Source of the DNA: Forficula auricularia
Lineage: Eukaryota; Arthropoda; Insecta; Dermaptera; Forficulidae
Assembly: GCA_024734495.1 (NCBI GenBank)
Contig: JALMQS010000099.1
Location: 99,117,321 to 99,181,320, forward strand
Length of the DNA: 64,000 bases
Direction of reading: 5' to 3'
The number at the start of each line of letters is the position of its first letter. The first letter of the stretch is position 1. Both the position numbers and the translations under genes were made by a program. The notes beneath the pieces were generated by a model. That model saw only the letters and a program-made list of their open reading frames with translations, made no database searches and was not told the DNA's origin. This document shows positions 54,410-64,000 of this stretch, in pieces.

Positions 54410-54735
54410 TTTTTGCAAATTTTGGAGATTTGACAAATGTTTTATCAGCGAGCAATTTAAAGTAGAAATTCAGCAGAAAAGATCAGACATTTGAAAAATT
54501 CTCTATTTCGGGATTCGATTTTTTTACGATTTTCTGCATTTTTACTTTAGAAAGTTATGAAACTAGAAAGTCCAAAATCTAATTAAATTTTTCGATTTGG
54601 AAAAAAAATTTAACATTTGGCACCAAAACAAACTTAATACGACCTACTGTTCTTGGTTTATCGTGAGTATTGGACTTCCCTACGTTTCAGAATTTCTAAT
54701 TAAATCAAAATTTAAAAATTTTGAGTTAGTAAATT
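54410..54735 (+). repeat. Old dispersed repeat (CTAGAAAGCCAAA family), copy 3
   Basis: ATGAAACTAGAAAGTCCAAA, AACATTTGGCACCAAAACAA and AAATTTTGAGTTAGTAAAT match the copies at 17260-17880 and 23980-24160. The 77-codon frame at 54597-54830 is AT-driven. Confidence 0.5.
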
Positions 54736-54744
54736 TAATCAGCA

Positions 54745-55240
54745 AAATATCTTCACTCTCAAGTATATTAATTATTAAAATATATCAAATTATTATAAAA
54801 AACATAGTTAAGTATCTCACCGAGATCTGATGATGCTCTAAATATCACCTGGACCACATGCTTCTTGATTCACTAATTAAACTATTATTATATGGCTAGA
54901 GAAATTCCCCTGTGCACACTTAGAGCACTCGGCTTCTACTAAATGCTCGAACGTCTTAGGCTGCCCGGTTATCTCCAAGTCCCGTTGGCTGATAAATTCA
55001 CTCTTTTTATTTATTTCCAATGAAATTATTATTTATCTTTTTCGATTAAAAATGACAAAAATAAATTATAATTTTTATTTGTAAAAAGTCTAGTGTGCGA
55101 TCCATACGATTTTCACTTTCCTCCTTCGACATTTAATTAGAAATCAATTAATGCTATAATGAAAGACCCTATCTTACGCGTATTTAGGCCGACAAATTAG
55201 ACTAAAAATTATTTTATTATTATTATTATTATTATTATTT
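54745..55240. other. Intergenic, ATT microsatellite
   Basis: No gene. An (ATT)n run of about 27 bp is at 55212-55238, directly before the Helitron. Confidence 0.5.
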
Positions 55241-55247
55241 CAATTAA

Positions 55248-56290
55248 TCTATATATATAAAATTAAGGTTTTGTCTGTACATTGCTCCAAATCACGCCAA
55301 ATTTAGGTTGCACACGTTTCAAGCAAAGTTATGAACGAAAACACCCGCAACAAAATTCCTGTCTGTCTGTATGTATGTCTGTATGTTTCAATGGTTTCCG
55401 AAAAGTTGCTCACGATTCACGTAAAAACGGCTGAAGGGATTATTATGAAATTTCATATTTACATCAGAAGTCTTCTAACTTACGTTTGTGGCTATATAAC
55501 GTTTTGATATTTTGACCCCAGAAGGGGTTTGGGTGGCGCACGAATAAAAATTATCAAATAACTCCTAAACTATTAACCCTACGGCAAATTTTATGATAAA
55601 CAAAGTTGTAGGGGATGTGATTTCTGGCAACTTTTGTTTAAACAAATTTCCCCCAAAAACCACCCAAAAAGGGGGGAGGGTGAAAAATGTAAATTCTTGC
55701 CCTTGGAGCAAACTCAACCAAATTTTGTTACATAATCTCTGGGACTCTAGAGAGCTAGAAATGCAAAAACTAACCACCCAAATTGGGGGGGAGGGTCAAA
55801 AAATGAAAATTCTTTCTCTTGGGCCAAACTCAACCAAATTTTGTATACATAATCTGTGGGTCACTAGAAGGCTATAAATGCAAAAACTGGGTGCGGGGGT
55901 GGAATGGGGGTGAGGAGTGAGGCAGAGTAGGGTGGAGGTGCATGGAGTGGTGTGGTGTGGGGTCCAGGGGGGTAGGCGGGGGTGTGGTGCGAAGGGTTGG
56001 AGGGCGCGGGGTGGGGTCCGGGGTGGGTGGGGTGCGGGTGGTGGATTGGGGGCGGGGGTTGGGGTGCTGAGGGGTTTTAGGGGTGGGGGTGAGGTGGGTT
56101 AGTGGGTTAGGGTGCGGAATGGAGTGTTGGGGTGGTGGTGTGGGGGCGGGGGTTGGGCATGATGCGGGGTAGGGGTGCTGGGTGGCTTTCGGGGGGTGTG
56201 GTGGGTCAGGGTGGGGTTCGAGTGGTGGGGGTCCAGGGGGGGTGCCTCCTGGCTAGCAAGAGGGCCGCCGAAGGCGGGCCTTGCAGCTAG
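55248..56290 (+). mobile_element. Non-autonomous Helitron, copy 2 (1043 bp)
   Basis: TCTATATATATAAAATTAAG after an A, and GCAGCTAG before a T at the end. A CCGCC-GAA-GGCGG hairpin at 56265-56277 precedes the terminus. It shares AAACGGCTGAAGGGATTATT and repeated CAACCAAATTTTGTA phrases with copy 1. 55680-55880 holds internal tandem units of about 110-120 bp. The G-rich 55890-56240 stretch produces spurious Gly- and Pro-rich frames. No Rep/helicase. Confidence 0.85.
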
Positions 56291-56347
56291 TTTAATACAT
56301 ATATTAAAATTTAACAATATTGCATAAGTAAATACGTATATACACAT

Positions 56348-56505
56348 CAGTTGGCGGTTGGTGACTTTTCAAACAGGGGATGCGGTCCAAAAAAGTACCC
56401 TTCATTTTTTGCAAATTTTATTTTAATCTTCGCTTTTTTTGCAAATTTCATTGAATACGGCATCATTTTCGTTATTTTTCAAATTTAACATTAGATTTAT
56501 TAAAA
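56348..56505 (-). mobile_element. hAT element end, truncated
   Basis: CAGTTGGCGGTTGGTGACTT is the inverted form of the right terminus seen at 42835 and 52685. The following AAATGATGCCGTATTCAATG (minus strand) matches 42718. It stops near 56505 without a second end. Confidence 0.6.
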
Positions 56506-56639
56506 ATATATTTTGGGACATTCGCCCCAAACGGATACTACGTTGCGTGAGTGAGGGTATGAGTCAGAAATTAAATCTTAAACTCCACAACCCCTGAGAT
56601 GGAAATCGAATATCTTCCACAATGAATCAGACAAGCTTG

Positions 56640-57030
56640 AGTTGTTTATCATAAAAAAATTTAGTCTTTTTGATTTTAAGCCGATTCCTCTACGTTTTCA
56701 ATAGAGATTGCCATTAATAGTCAAAACATCAAAAATGGAATGCAATAAGGTTATTCCTCTAGTATTAGATAAAAATCGATCGTTATTTTTGATTTTAAGT
56801 CGATTCCTCCATGTCTTCAGCAATGGTTACCAATAATAACCAAAACGTTTAAAATCCATGTAGAATTGTTATTCCTCAAGTATTAGATGAGAATCGATCA
56901 TTATTTTTGAATTAAAGTCAACATGAACTGCAAATTGCAAGTGATATCTGATTAATAATAAAGGAATAAACATTTTGATATTTCAAATGAATTTGGATAA
57001 AGTTTAGCAACGATCCGTTGCAGTTTATTT
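56640..57030. mobile_element. Tandem GGTTACC units, inverted copy of 52797-53160
   Basis: Three consecutive units: 56656-56752 (diverged), 56753-56872 and a partial one to 56930. Each has TTTTGATTTTAAG.CGATTC and most have CTTCAGCAATGGTTACC. The block then continues as the inverse of the 52797-52920 flank. Confidence 0.65.
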
Positions 57031-57067
57031 TTTCAATTGGTCTGATTATCAAATAGTATAAATATAT

Positions 57068-57255
57068 ATTATTATCGGAGTGGGATGAATAAAGCCCATT
57101 TAACCAAATCCTAAATGCTCTTTATTTTAAGTCTGTGTGTGATTAGTGCAAATTGGTGACGGGTCAGATTATGGCCAGACGAATTTTTACAGTGAGAGGG
57201 GCTTGAGCTCAGGCCTCCTGCTCAAGTAGACTACACCCTCGGACAACCAAATCCC
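57068..57255 (-). mobile_element. tRNA-derived SINE, full length
   Basis: Minus strand: TGGTTGTCCGAGGGTGTAG (A-box-like), CTGAGCTCAAGCCCCTCTC (B-box-like), AATCTGACCCGTCACCAA, then an end GGTTAAATGGGCTTTATTC. It is the best full-length copy of the family at 37670, 37845 and 48226. Confidence 0.7.
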
Positions 57256-57259
57256 CTAC

Positions 57260-57795
57260 TTCATTTATTTCTAATGGGCATAAATTATATATTGTTTGGA
57301 ATTAATGAAGGGGAGTTGGTTGATTATAGGCGTGAAAACCTATATATCAGCAATGATAAGTCGAAAAGTAATAAAATTTTGACTTTATGTTGAGTACCTA
57401 TAGGCTAAAAGGTATACTTCAAGGGTTTGTTCGAAATTGATCTTCTTAGTACCCCATTACCTTTGCCATTTTATGTTTCCGAAAAACTAATTTGAAAGAG
57501 GAAAATTATAAGACTGTTTTCAAAAAAGGGGGAAGTAAGTTAATTATAGTAGTGTGATGCACACATCAGATTTTTATTTTTATGGGGGAAGATTAGGATA
57601 CAATACCATAATAATTTATAAGGTCGTTGAAATTTCTTCTAATTCCAAAATGTTTGTATTTCCAAAACTAGATACTGATTAGATTTTAAACCTTAAAACT
57701 TTAAAATTTAGATTGACAAATGCAGAAATCAGAAAGAGTTTTAGTAACTATCAAACAGATATAAGGAGCTGTAATTTTTCAGATTGTTTGAATAA
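57260..57795. other. Intergenic, no gene seen
   Basis: AT-rich. GTGTGATGCACACATC at 57551 is a small palindrome. No other feature. Confidence 0.35.
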
Positions 57796-57803
57796 ACTAC
57801 ACA

Positions 57804-58117
57804 CAAGGGCGGATCCAGGAATTTTTTATGGGGGGGGGGGGGGGAAGAATGTATATAAGGTGCCCGATGTATATAAGATCTACTTTTTATCTCGAAAGTG
57901 TGTCGCGATCGAATTGTCCAAGCGGGGGGGTCAGAGAGCCGCGCCCCTCCCCCCACACACACTAGAACTTTATTTTAAATTTTAAATTTTTTTATAAATT
58001 CCCTGTCGATTTGGCCGCCGTTTTTTGGCCTCTGCGTGCGACGCACGTGTTGCGCTCCCGCCAGGCACGGGCCTCTATGGGGGGGGGGGGGGGGTCGCCC
58101 CCCTGGATCCGCCCTTG
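57804..58117. mobile_element. hAT-type MITE with 8-bp duplication ACTACACA
   Basis: 314 bp bounded by CAAGGGCGGATCCAGG and its complement CCTGGATCCGCCCTTG. Exact ACTACACA lies on both sides (57796-57803 and 58118-58125). Each end has a long G-run (15 and 16 nt) just inside. The interior is GC-rich in part (GCGTGCGACGCACGTG). No transposase; overlapping short frames are artefacts. Confidence 0.85.
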
Positions 58118-58189
58118 ACTACACATCTGTGCCAAGTTTCAGCTTTCTAGCTCTAGCCGTTGACAATCAAAAAATACCATTGTCAAATA

Positions 58190-58230
58190 GTTTTCTATGT
58201 CAACTCCCGATGGGCTCAAAACCCGAAATA
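58190..58230 (+). mobile_element. Penelope-like element, 5' part split by mariner
   Basis: CGATGGGCTCAAAACCCGAA holds the GGG/CCC helix and GAAA of the hammerhead-like motif. It is interrupted after GAAATA by the mariner. The remaining part is at 59525-59645. Confidence 0.65.
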
Positions 58231-59524
58231 CTACTGTGATCAAAAAGTAAGGTGAAATTGTCATTTAAAACTCCCGGGCATTAGGAAGGCAGGTACATTT
58301 TTTTCCTAGGTTGGTAGGACTGTCTATAACATTTGCTAAGCGTCTGTTTGTCAAAAGGTTTAATTTTCTACGAGTTCACGTGTTTTTGTAAACAGCCAAA
58401 AGTGAATTTTTCGATTTTTACAATGGGTGATTTTGTTGAGCAAAGAACTTACATCAAATTTTGTTTGGGGAGCAAATATTCTTGAGCGGACACGTTGAAA
58501 ATGTTACGGAAGGCCTTTGGTGATCAAACTATGGCACAAAAAAACGTTTATAAGTGGTACAACGAGTTCAAAGAGGGCCGAGAACGCGTTGAAGACGAAC
58601 CGTGCTCTGGACGACCATCAACGTTTACCGACGAGGGCCACGTCCAAAAAATCAAAGATTTGGTGCTTGAAAATCGTCGATTGACAATTAGAGATCTCGC
58701 TGATAGTGGTGGAATATCATTTGGCTCAGCCCAAACCATTTTGAAGAATGTTTTGTCTCTCAAACGCGTCAAGTCTCGATTGGTGCCAAAATCGCTCAAT
58801 TTTTTGGAAAAAAAGCGTCGCGTTGGTGTGTGTGAAACATTGCTGTCTGACTATCAGGACCACTTGAAATGCATCATCACTGGAGACGAGACTTGGATTT
58901 ACGCATATGACCCTGAAACCACCGACCAATCCAGCGAATATCGTGCAAAAGGTGAAGCAAGACCGAAAAGACCACGGCAAAGTCGATCGAAAATCAAGGT
59001 CATGTTGACAGTTTTCTTTGATTATCGTGGTGTGGTGCACTATGCATTCCTTCCGCCGGGCCAAACTGTCAACAAAGAATATTATTTGAGCGTTATGCGT
59101 CGTTTGCGTGAAGCTATTCATCTGAAACGGCAGGAATTATGGGCGAACAACTCTTGGTTCCTTCATCACGATAATGCACCATGTCATACTGCATTGGTTC
59201 TTCGCGACTTTTTTTTGCCAAAAACTCGACTCATATCGTACCGCAAACACCGTATTCGCCTGATTTGGCTCCGTGCGACTTCTGGCTATTCAGCGAACTC
59301 AAGAGGCCAATGCGGGGACGCCGTTTTGACACGTTTGAGGAGAAGGTCTTGAAGGCTATACCGGAAAATGACTATTCCAACTGTTTCGAGGATTGGAAAA
59401 ATCGTTGGAAAAAGTGCGTTTTATCGGGCGAGGATTACTTTGAAGTGAATGAAATTGATTTGGAAGAATAAATAAAGAATTTGCATTTTATAAACAAATT
59501 CACCTTACTTTTTGATCACAGGAG
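58231..59524 (+). mobile_element. mariner element (1294 bp) with TA duplication
   Basis: 26-bp terminal inverted repeats (58231-58256 and 59499-59524) agree at 25 of 26 positions, sharing CTGTGATCAAAAAGTAAGG. TA is on both sides (58229-58230 and 59525-59526). Full-length for a mariner and therefore young, but the transposase has two lesions. It lies within the motif of a Penelope-like short element. Confidence 0.95.
58423..59471 (+). pseudogene. mariner transposase, one stop and one frameshift
   Basis: About 349 codons, the usual mariner length, from MGDFVEQRTYIKFC to NEIDLEE. Start 58423 is chosen because the family begins MGDFVEQ. The N-terminal half has paired helix-turn-helix-like DNA-binding segments (YKWYNEFKEGRERVED, RLTIRDLADSGGISFGSAQT). 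The catalytic Asp residues of the DD34D triad are all present: TGDETWIY (59-kb side, codon at 58885), HHDNAPCH (59170) and APCDFW (59277). A TGA at 58483-58485 (codon 21) and a frameshift in the run of eight T at about 59209-59216, between the second and third Asp, inactivate it. Removing two T would give the expected 34-residue spacing. The gene acts by cut-and-paste transposition at TA. AATAAA overlaps the stop codon. Confidence 0.92.
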
Positions 59525-59645
59525 TATATATCGAGATAAAAACTCAAAACATATATTTGTTTTATTTTGTGAAATCTACCTTGAAATTTTACTTAATTTT
59601 TATTATTAAAATGTTTCATCTTGAACCGCCACCTAACTTTTTAAA
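59525..59645 (+). mobile_element. Penelope-like element, 3' part after mariner
   Basis: TATATATCGAGATAAAAACTC, then GTTTTATTTTGTGAAATCTA and TGAACCGCCACCTAACTTTT, correspond to the 3' half of the element at 10872-11142. Together with 58190-58230 it reconstitutes one element. Confidence 0.65.
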
Positions 59646-59814
59646 ATAATGATTGCCAAATAACTAAAATTTGCAGACAGCGTACAGTGTCTTGGAAAAG
59701 TTTTCATTTTTCCTGCAATTTATTTATTTAATTGCTTGTTAAAAATAAACGAAAATAAAGTATTTGAAATTAATTGCTTTGAATTTCAAGGTGGATTAAA
59801 CGGGTGATTCTTCT

Positions 59815-59985
59815 ATTAGAATTATTTCATTACCAAGCCTGGGAACTCGCATTGCAATTGAACAAATCTCTCTGTTAGCAAATTCCTATCTAGGGCGACC
59901 GTCGCCTCATCCGGTGTCAGCAGCGAATAAACAAAACACCCTGTTGGCTAATTTCTATCTAAGATAAGAAAATACCGCTAAATAC
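59815..59985. promoter_or_regulatory. Candidate conserved non-coding element
   Basis: Balanced-composition, single-copy block with GCATTGCAATTGAAC, GGCGACCGTCGCCTC (an inverted GGCGAC/GTCGCC), CATCCGGTGTCAGCAGCG and paired CTATCTA words. Regulatory role inferred only. Confidence 0.3.
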
Positions 59986-60084
59986 TTATTTGAGAGTAAT
60001 AATTTTCTAACCTTTTTGAGATTTCCTTTTAAAATTTAAAGCTATACTTAGGGACAAAGACATTTTCAACATCATAATAAATTA

Positions 60085-60360
60085 GAGAAAAAAGTAAACA
60101 TTTATTCAAGACTCGTTAAACTCACTGAGAACTTTGGTGAGAATTTTTAGAGCGAACAGTTTGAGAAAAAACGTTGAAACGCGAGCTAAAGCCTTTATTT
60201 ATTAATATGAACTTGTCTGACAAATTCCAGCTTATTATCTTTAACCCATCATTTATAATTCGAATTTATTTTTTATAATTTTCGGCATTCTTAAACTAGA
60301 AATACAAACATTTTGGCATCTGGACGAACTTCTGTTCTTGAGTTATCATATGTATATGAA
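60085..60360 (+). repeat. Old dispersed repeat (CTAGAAAGCCAAA family), copy 4
   Basis: ATTCAAGACTCGTTAAACTC, CTTAAACTAGAAATACAAAC and ATTTTGGCATCTGGACG resemble the copies at 23980 and 27650. Confidence 0.45.
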
Positions 60361-60424
60361 TCCCGAGAGGCAAGCAGACTACAGATTTTTATAATAAAAT
60401 GTATTATATTAGTATTATTAATTG

Positions 60425-61032
60425 AAAAGTTTTTATTTTGCCGAGAGTAGCAGAGTTGTCATAAAGAGAAACAAAGAGGTTGTCCTCTGCTTGATGCAAA
60501 TAAACATACACACATATATATCAAATTCTAAGTTATTTTAACTGGCTATTCATAATTAAAAAAGACTGAAGATGAAGGCCAACCCTTTTAAACTATAGTC
60601 TCAAACAAATAAATAATATATATATATACATATTTTTATAAGATTGGAGTAATTTTTGGAGACGGGCTGATAAGTGAAATTGAGTGGATCATTAATGAGG
60701 CAGTCCAAAAAAAGAAGATAATTTATACTATCTTTTTATTCATAAACCGACGTTTCGGAGGCTATTCCCTCCTTCTTCAGGTGGTTTGAAAAGTCAGTGA
60801 AGGAAATCCAATTATTACTACATTATAATTCTGCTGAGAATGAAATACAATATACATATTATTGTTACTGCCACTGAAAGAGGAGACAGAGGAAAATGTC
60901 GCATTGGATTTCCTTCACTGACCCCTCAAATCCCTGAAGAAGGAACGAATAGAGTCTGAAACGTTGGTTTATGTATAAAAAGATAGTATAAATTATCTTC
61001 TTTTTTGGACTGCCTCATCAATATCCACTCAA

Positions 61033-61077
<45 letters not shown>

Positions 61078-61170
61078 ATGTTTATTTGATACTTATATAT
61101 GTGTGTATATTTATTTTCATCAAGCAGAGCAGCAGAGAACAACCTCTTTGTTTCTCTTAATGAACTATTA
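60425..61170. mobile_element. Nested foldbacks with hammerhead-like motifs
   Basis: Outer arms: 60430-60515 (GAGGTTGTCCTCTGCTTGAT) and 61100-61165 (complementary form). A hammerhead-like core at 60566-60602 has CTGAAGA, T, GAAGG, loop, CCTTT, then TATAGTC. Inside, 60640-61040 is a copy of the 27095-27535 foldback, with a minus-strand core (CTGAAGA at 60780-60774, GGAGG/CCTCC) and a plus-strand core (60934-60940). The inner part keeps AGAGGAGACAGAGGAAAATG. A (TA)n run lies at 61039-61070. Confidence 0.65.
61039..61070. repeat. (TA)n microsatellite
   Basis: About 16 TA units followed by TGTGTGTATG. Probably polymorphic. Confidence 0.9.
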
Positions 61171-61179
61171 GTAATGATT

Positions 61180-63075
61180 ACATAACATCACAATTAATGA
61201 CAAAATTAAATTAAAGGCTATCATCTGAAAATTTAAATCTAAGTTCTGCCAAGGAGCGGATAAGTTACTAAGGTCTCCTTTTATCCGACATACTTCTATT
61301 TTCTATTTCATATTCCCTTTAAGTCGATGGCCTTCTAAGGTAGGAAAACAGTGTGATGGGAAACTATTTGCTCCAACACGATGACATTGTTAGTATAGTC
61401 TCAGCAGAATTTACTCTAGATCCATCGTGACTGGAATTCCCTGCCTAAATGTATTTGTTCAGAACCTTAAAATATTCATTTTTTAATAATTCAGCTACAA
61501 ATGATTTCAATATCATCTCTGTTTATTCTATAAGCCATTTTTGTTGAAGATTCTGCCTTAGATATGTGTTCAATTTCATGAATCATTATCTAAAAAATTA
61601 AATAAATAAAAACCAACTAAGTGAGAGTCGGACCAAGGGCAGGGTATTTTTCAAAATACTTGAGATATCAAATTTGTTTTTATTTGTCGTTGATAACGAG
61701 AAAATAAATGGATTTGTTGAATTTTTCATAACTTTAAAATTAAGCCACTTCTGAACACCGACAGGTACAATAATTTTGTAAAAAAAGCCACTTTGGGACC
61801 ATCACTAAATTAAAAAAAAATTCTAAGTCTACTTAAAAAAGATCTTTACAGAGATTTCTTAAACCACAAGATAAAAAAAATGTTTTCCTACCTCCCCAAA
61901 ATAATAATTCGATTAAAATTTTAATACATCAGATTTTTGTTTTGGAAGAAAATGAATACAAATAACTTGTAAATTTCAAGTTTATATCCTGTTTAGCTTA
62001 CGTGGTAAAATGCTCTACAGACGAAGAGGCGAACCTAGACAGCTACAATACTAATAGCGTACCGTTTTACGAACTCTTAAAAAGATTAAGCAATACACAC
62101 AGGTAAAGGGTTTTAAAATATTATTTCGTGATGTTCACTATATAATAAACTTACACTGCGTATGGTAAAGTGAAAAATTTACCCGCAAAGGAATGCTAAT
62201 AGTTTGATAATTGGCAATTCGATGACTTCGTATAAATAAAACTTTAGAGGGTTTTATGAGCTTCAATTTATTTAAACACCTGAGCTCGGAAGCACCAAGG
62301 CTGTAATTCAAGAAAGTACTTGTAACTATAATATTTTTTTTTGCTCGTTATATCAATTTCTTCTTCTACATTAAAATTCCTCTCTCTATTTATCATTCTT
62401 GGTAATCTCAGTTATTCTATCCGTTTATTATTATACAATCTATGATTGCTATCGTGGAAGGTATCATGAGATGCGTTTTAAATTGGCATCACTAACAGAT
62501 GATAAAAATGGGAGTGTAGCGAGATGTTCGTTCTTCCAATGGTCATAATTTGAATTTAAATCAAATGGTCCTCATCACAGAATGCAGTATGGTCGATTTA
62601 TCATCTTAATTATTTATTTTATGCAAAATATAATAAACTTCCTTAAAAATTAAAAATAGCTCAGAAAAAAACATTTCAAGTTTTTTGTCAAAAGAAGCTA
62701 TTTGAAGACATTTCTGTTCAATTTTTTTATTAAAATCGTTAGAGCCGTTTTTTGAGAAATTAAAAAAAGTTTTATACAAATTTAAAAACAGCTTTCGTCG
62801 TTATTTTATATTTTTTCGTCAAAACCTCTCAAAATCGAATATTTAATAATTAATGGTTCGTGGATATACACAGACAATGGGAGAGACAAACATGTTCTAA
62901 AATCTAATATTTTGGAGTTAATGGAACTTAAAATATAAATATCTGTAATAAAATAAACTTTGAATTTTCTCATTGAAACAAGATTTTCAATACTGGTAGA
63001 GGTATAGAAGAGTGGACCCACCTGTTTTCAATGATACAAATAAACTAACAGAGATATTTATTTTTAATGTTAGTT
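61180..63075. other. Intergenic, no gene seen
   Basis: Mostly AT-rich. 62380-62620 is slightly more balanced (ATCGTGGAAGGTATCATGAG) and might be conserved. The 71-codon reverse frame at 62806-63021 has no recognisable domain. Confidence 0.3.
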
Positions 63076-63179
63076 TTATTCGGCAGATTAGTGAAAAAAA
63101 ACGCAACAATCAAAATTATAATTTTCAATAGTAGGTAGGTATCATTCGGCGGATTAATGAAAAAATTCCACAACAATAA

Positions 63180-63860
63180 AAAATAAACTAATGTGGCCAT
63201 CCACATGACTTTATCATACACCTGGCCCTTCTCTTAAATTTAATTTAATAAAAAAATTTCTAATAATTTACTAAAGAACACCCCCCCCCCTTAATTTTGG
63301 GCCCATTAGCATTTAATAATATCTCCTTTTAATTATGAGACTATTCTATTAGAAATATCAGCTTTCTTCGGTTTTTGTTTTAAAATATTTTTACCCGCCC
63401 TCTTTTGAGACTATCAATTTTAAATAGTGATTCATTTTCATAAAGCCGTATAGGGTGCGTATGCGAAATTTCATTCAAATCCATCAAAGGGTCTATGACT
63501 TATATGATATTTTTTGAACCACCCTCGAATTTTGGCCCCCGATAAAAAGAAAAGCTTCTTTTTTTAAATAGGCTCATTTTACAGTAAATTTAATTTATCT
63601 TGTTTTTTTAGTTTGAAAATTTTATAATTTTAATTTGTAACCCCCTCACCCCTTAATTTTGGGCTCTTAATCTCAGAGCACCAAAACTACATGTGAAATT
63701 GCGTTTTGATATCCACATTAGTTTTGGAGCTAGAGCGTCCACAAAAATTTAGTAACACACGCACGTACTAATGTATTAACGTACTAACAGACATTTTGAC
63801 AAAACAGTTAATATCTCGGAAAATATAATTTTTTCGATGTTCACTCAAAAGGGCTTGTAG
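63180..63860 (-). repeat. Dispersed repeat, inverse of 38230-38760
   Basis: The reverse complement of 63640-63860 follows the order of phrases of 38280-38530 (CGAAAAAATTATATTTTCCG, TTTTGTCAAAATGTC, a TTTTGGTGC-type phrase). ATGTGGCCATCCACATGACT near 63191 resembles GTGGATGGCCACAT at 38721. Confidence 0.5.
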
Positions 63861-63869
63861 ACCGGTTGT

Positions 63870-63958
63870 AGATCGGTAATGCAAGGGTCTTTCGAGATCC
63901 ATAGGGGCTGCATCTTTACTGGTGCACCCCTTCTTGCATTCGATTGCATTAAAAAAAA
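63870..63958 (+). mobile_element. Short jockey/CR1-like LINE 3' end
   Basis: GGTAATGCAAGGGTCTTTCG, GGGGCTGCATCTTTACTGG, TTCTTGCATTCGATTGCATT and an A-run match the tail at 48079-48165. Strong 5' truncation. Confidence 0.75.
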
Positions 63959-64000
63959 GACCAAAACGCCCAATTGTTTTTAATCAAAATAGTTTAAGCG

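Noticed and set aside
55593..56347. Several 60-95 codon frames, Gly- or Pro-rich
   Set aside because: Same cause: internal tandem units and the G-rich tail of the second Helitron.
58548..59121. Two antisense frames of 83 and 131 codons
   Set aside because: Shadows of the mariner transposase on the opposite strand.

Overview
The window looks like a piece of an AT-rich arthropod genome, most likely an insect. It is non-coding or repeat-derived from end to end. No host exon, rRNA, genuine tRNA gene or bacterial-type operon could be supported. The insect inference rests on base composition, a mariner of the MGDFVEQRTYIKF type, Helitrons with the TCTATATATATAAA 5' end familiar from insects, tRNA-headed SINEs, and a repeat carrying the AACCGACTTCAAAA terminus. 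I cannot name the species.

Layout. 0.6-1.35 kb: composite foldback element, also present inverted at 25.6-26.4 kb. 1.4-1.7 kb: decayed LINE end. 2.6-3.0 kb: short elements with hammerhead-like motifs. 3.8 kb: SINE. 5.06-6.70 kb: internally deleted LTR retrotransposon with an intact Gag, a zinc knuckle and a candidate -1 frameshift site. 7.2-8.1 kb: MITE and hAT fragments. 8.8-12.5 kb: SINE, a MITE, a roughly 960-bp hairpin element, a Penelope-like short element and an RTE-type LINE tail. 15.5-16.4 kb: a second giant hairpin. 17.1-17.9 kb: a pogo-like MITE nested in an older repeat. 19-20.5 kb: hAT-like elements and a minisatellite. 20.7-21.2 kb: Penelope-like foldback. 21.6-22.5 kb: Helitron. 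27.1-27.5 kb: foldback with the best hammerhead-like motif. 32.5-34.1 kb: two hAT elements with perfect 8-bp target duplications. 35.6-36.0 kb: LINE end on the minus strand. 38.9-40.6 kb: Penelope-like 3' ends, one with a protein remnant. 42.5-42.8 kb: hAT MITE. 43.4-44.9 kb: GC-rich duplicated module and Helitron relic. 47.9-49.0 kb: two LINE ends. 50.4-57.0 kb: about 120-bp units, a hAT relic and a second full-size Helitron. 57.8-59.6 kb: hAT MITE, then a mariner inserted inside a Penelope-like element. 60.4-61.2 kb: nested foldbacks.

The most interesting theme is a group of short interspersed, often palindromic elements that share one RNA-like motif: CTGANGA, one A or T, a helix, then GAAA. 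The helix changes in a compensatory way (GGG/CCC, GAG/CTC, GGAGG/CCTCC, GAAGG/CCTTC). In several copies a short third helix, a GUC and a flanking first helix can also be drawn, which is the topology of a type I hammerhead ribozyme. One copy lies just downstream of a remnant resembling the C-terminal end of a Penelope-like protein, which ties the group to Penelope-like elements. The other functional signal is indirect: several GC-richer blocks with homeodomain-like TAATTA motifs could be conserved regulatory elements in a gene desert or long intron.
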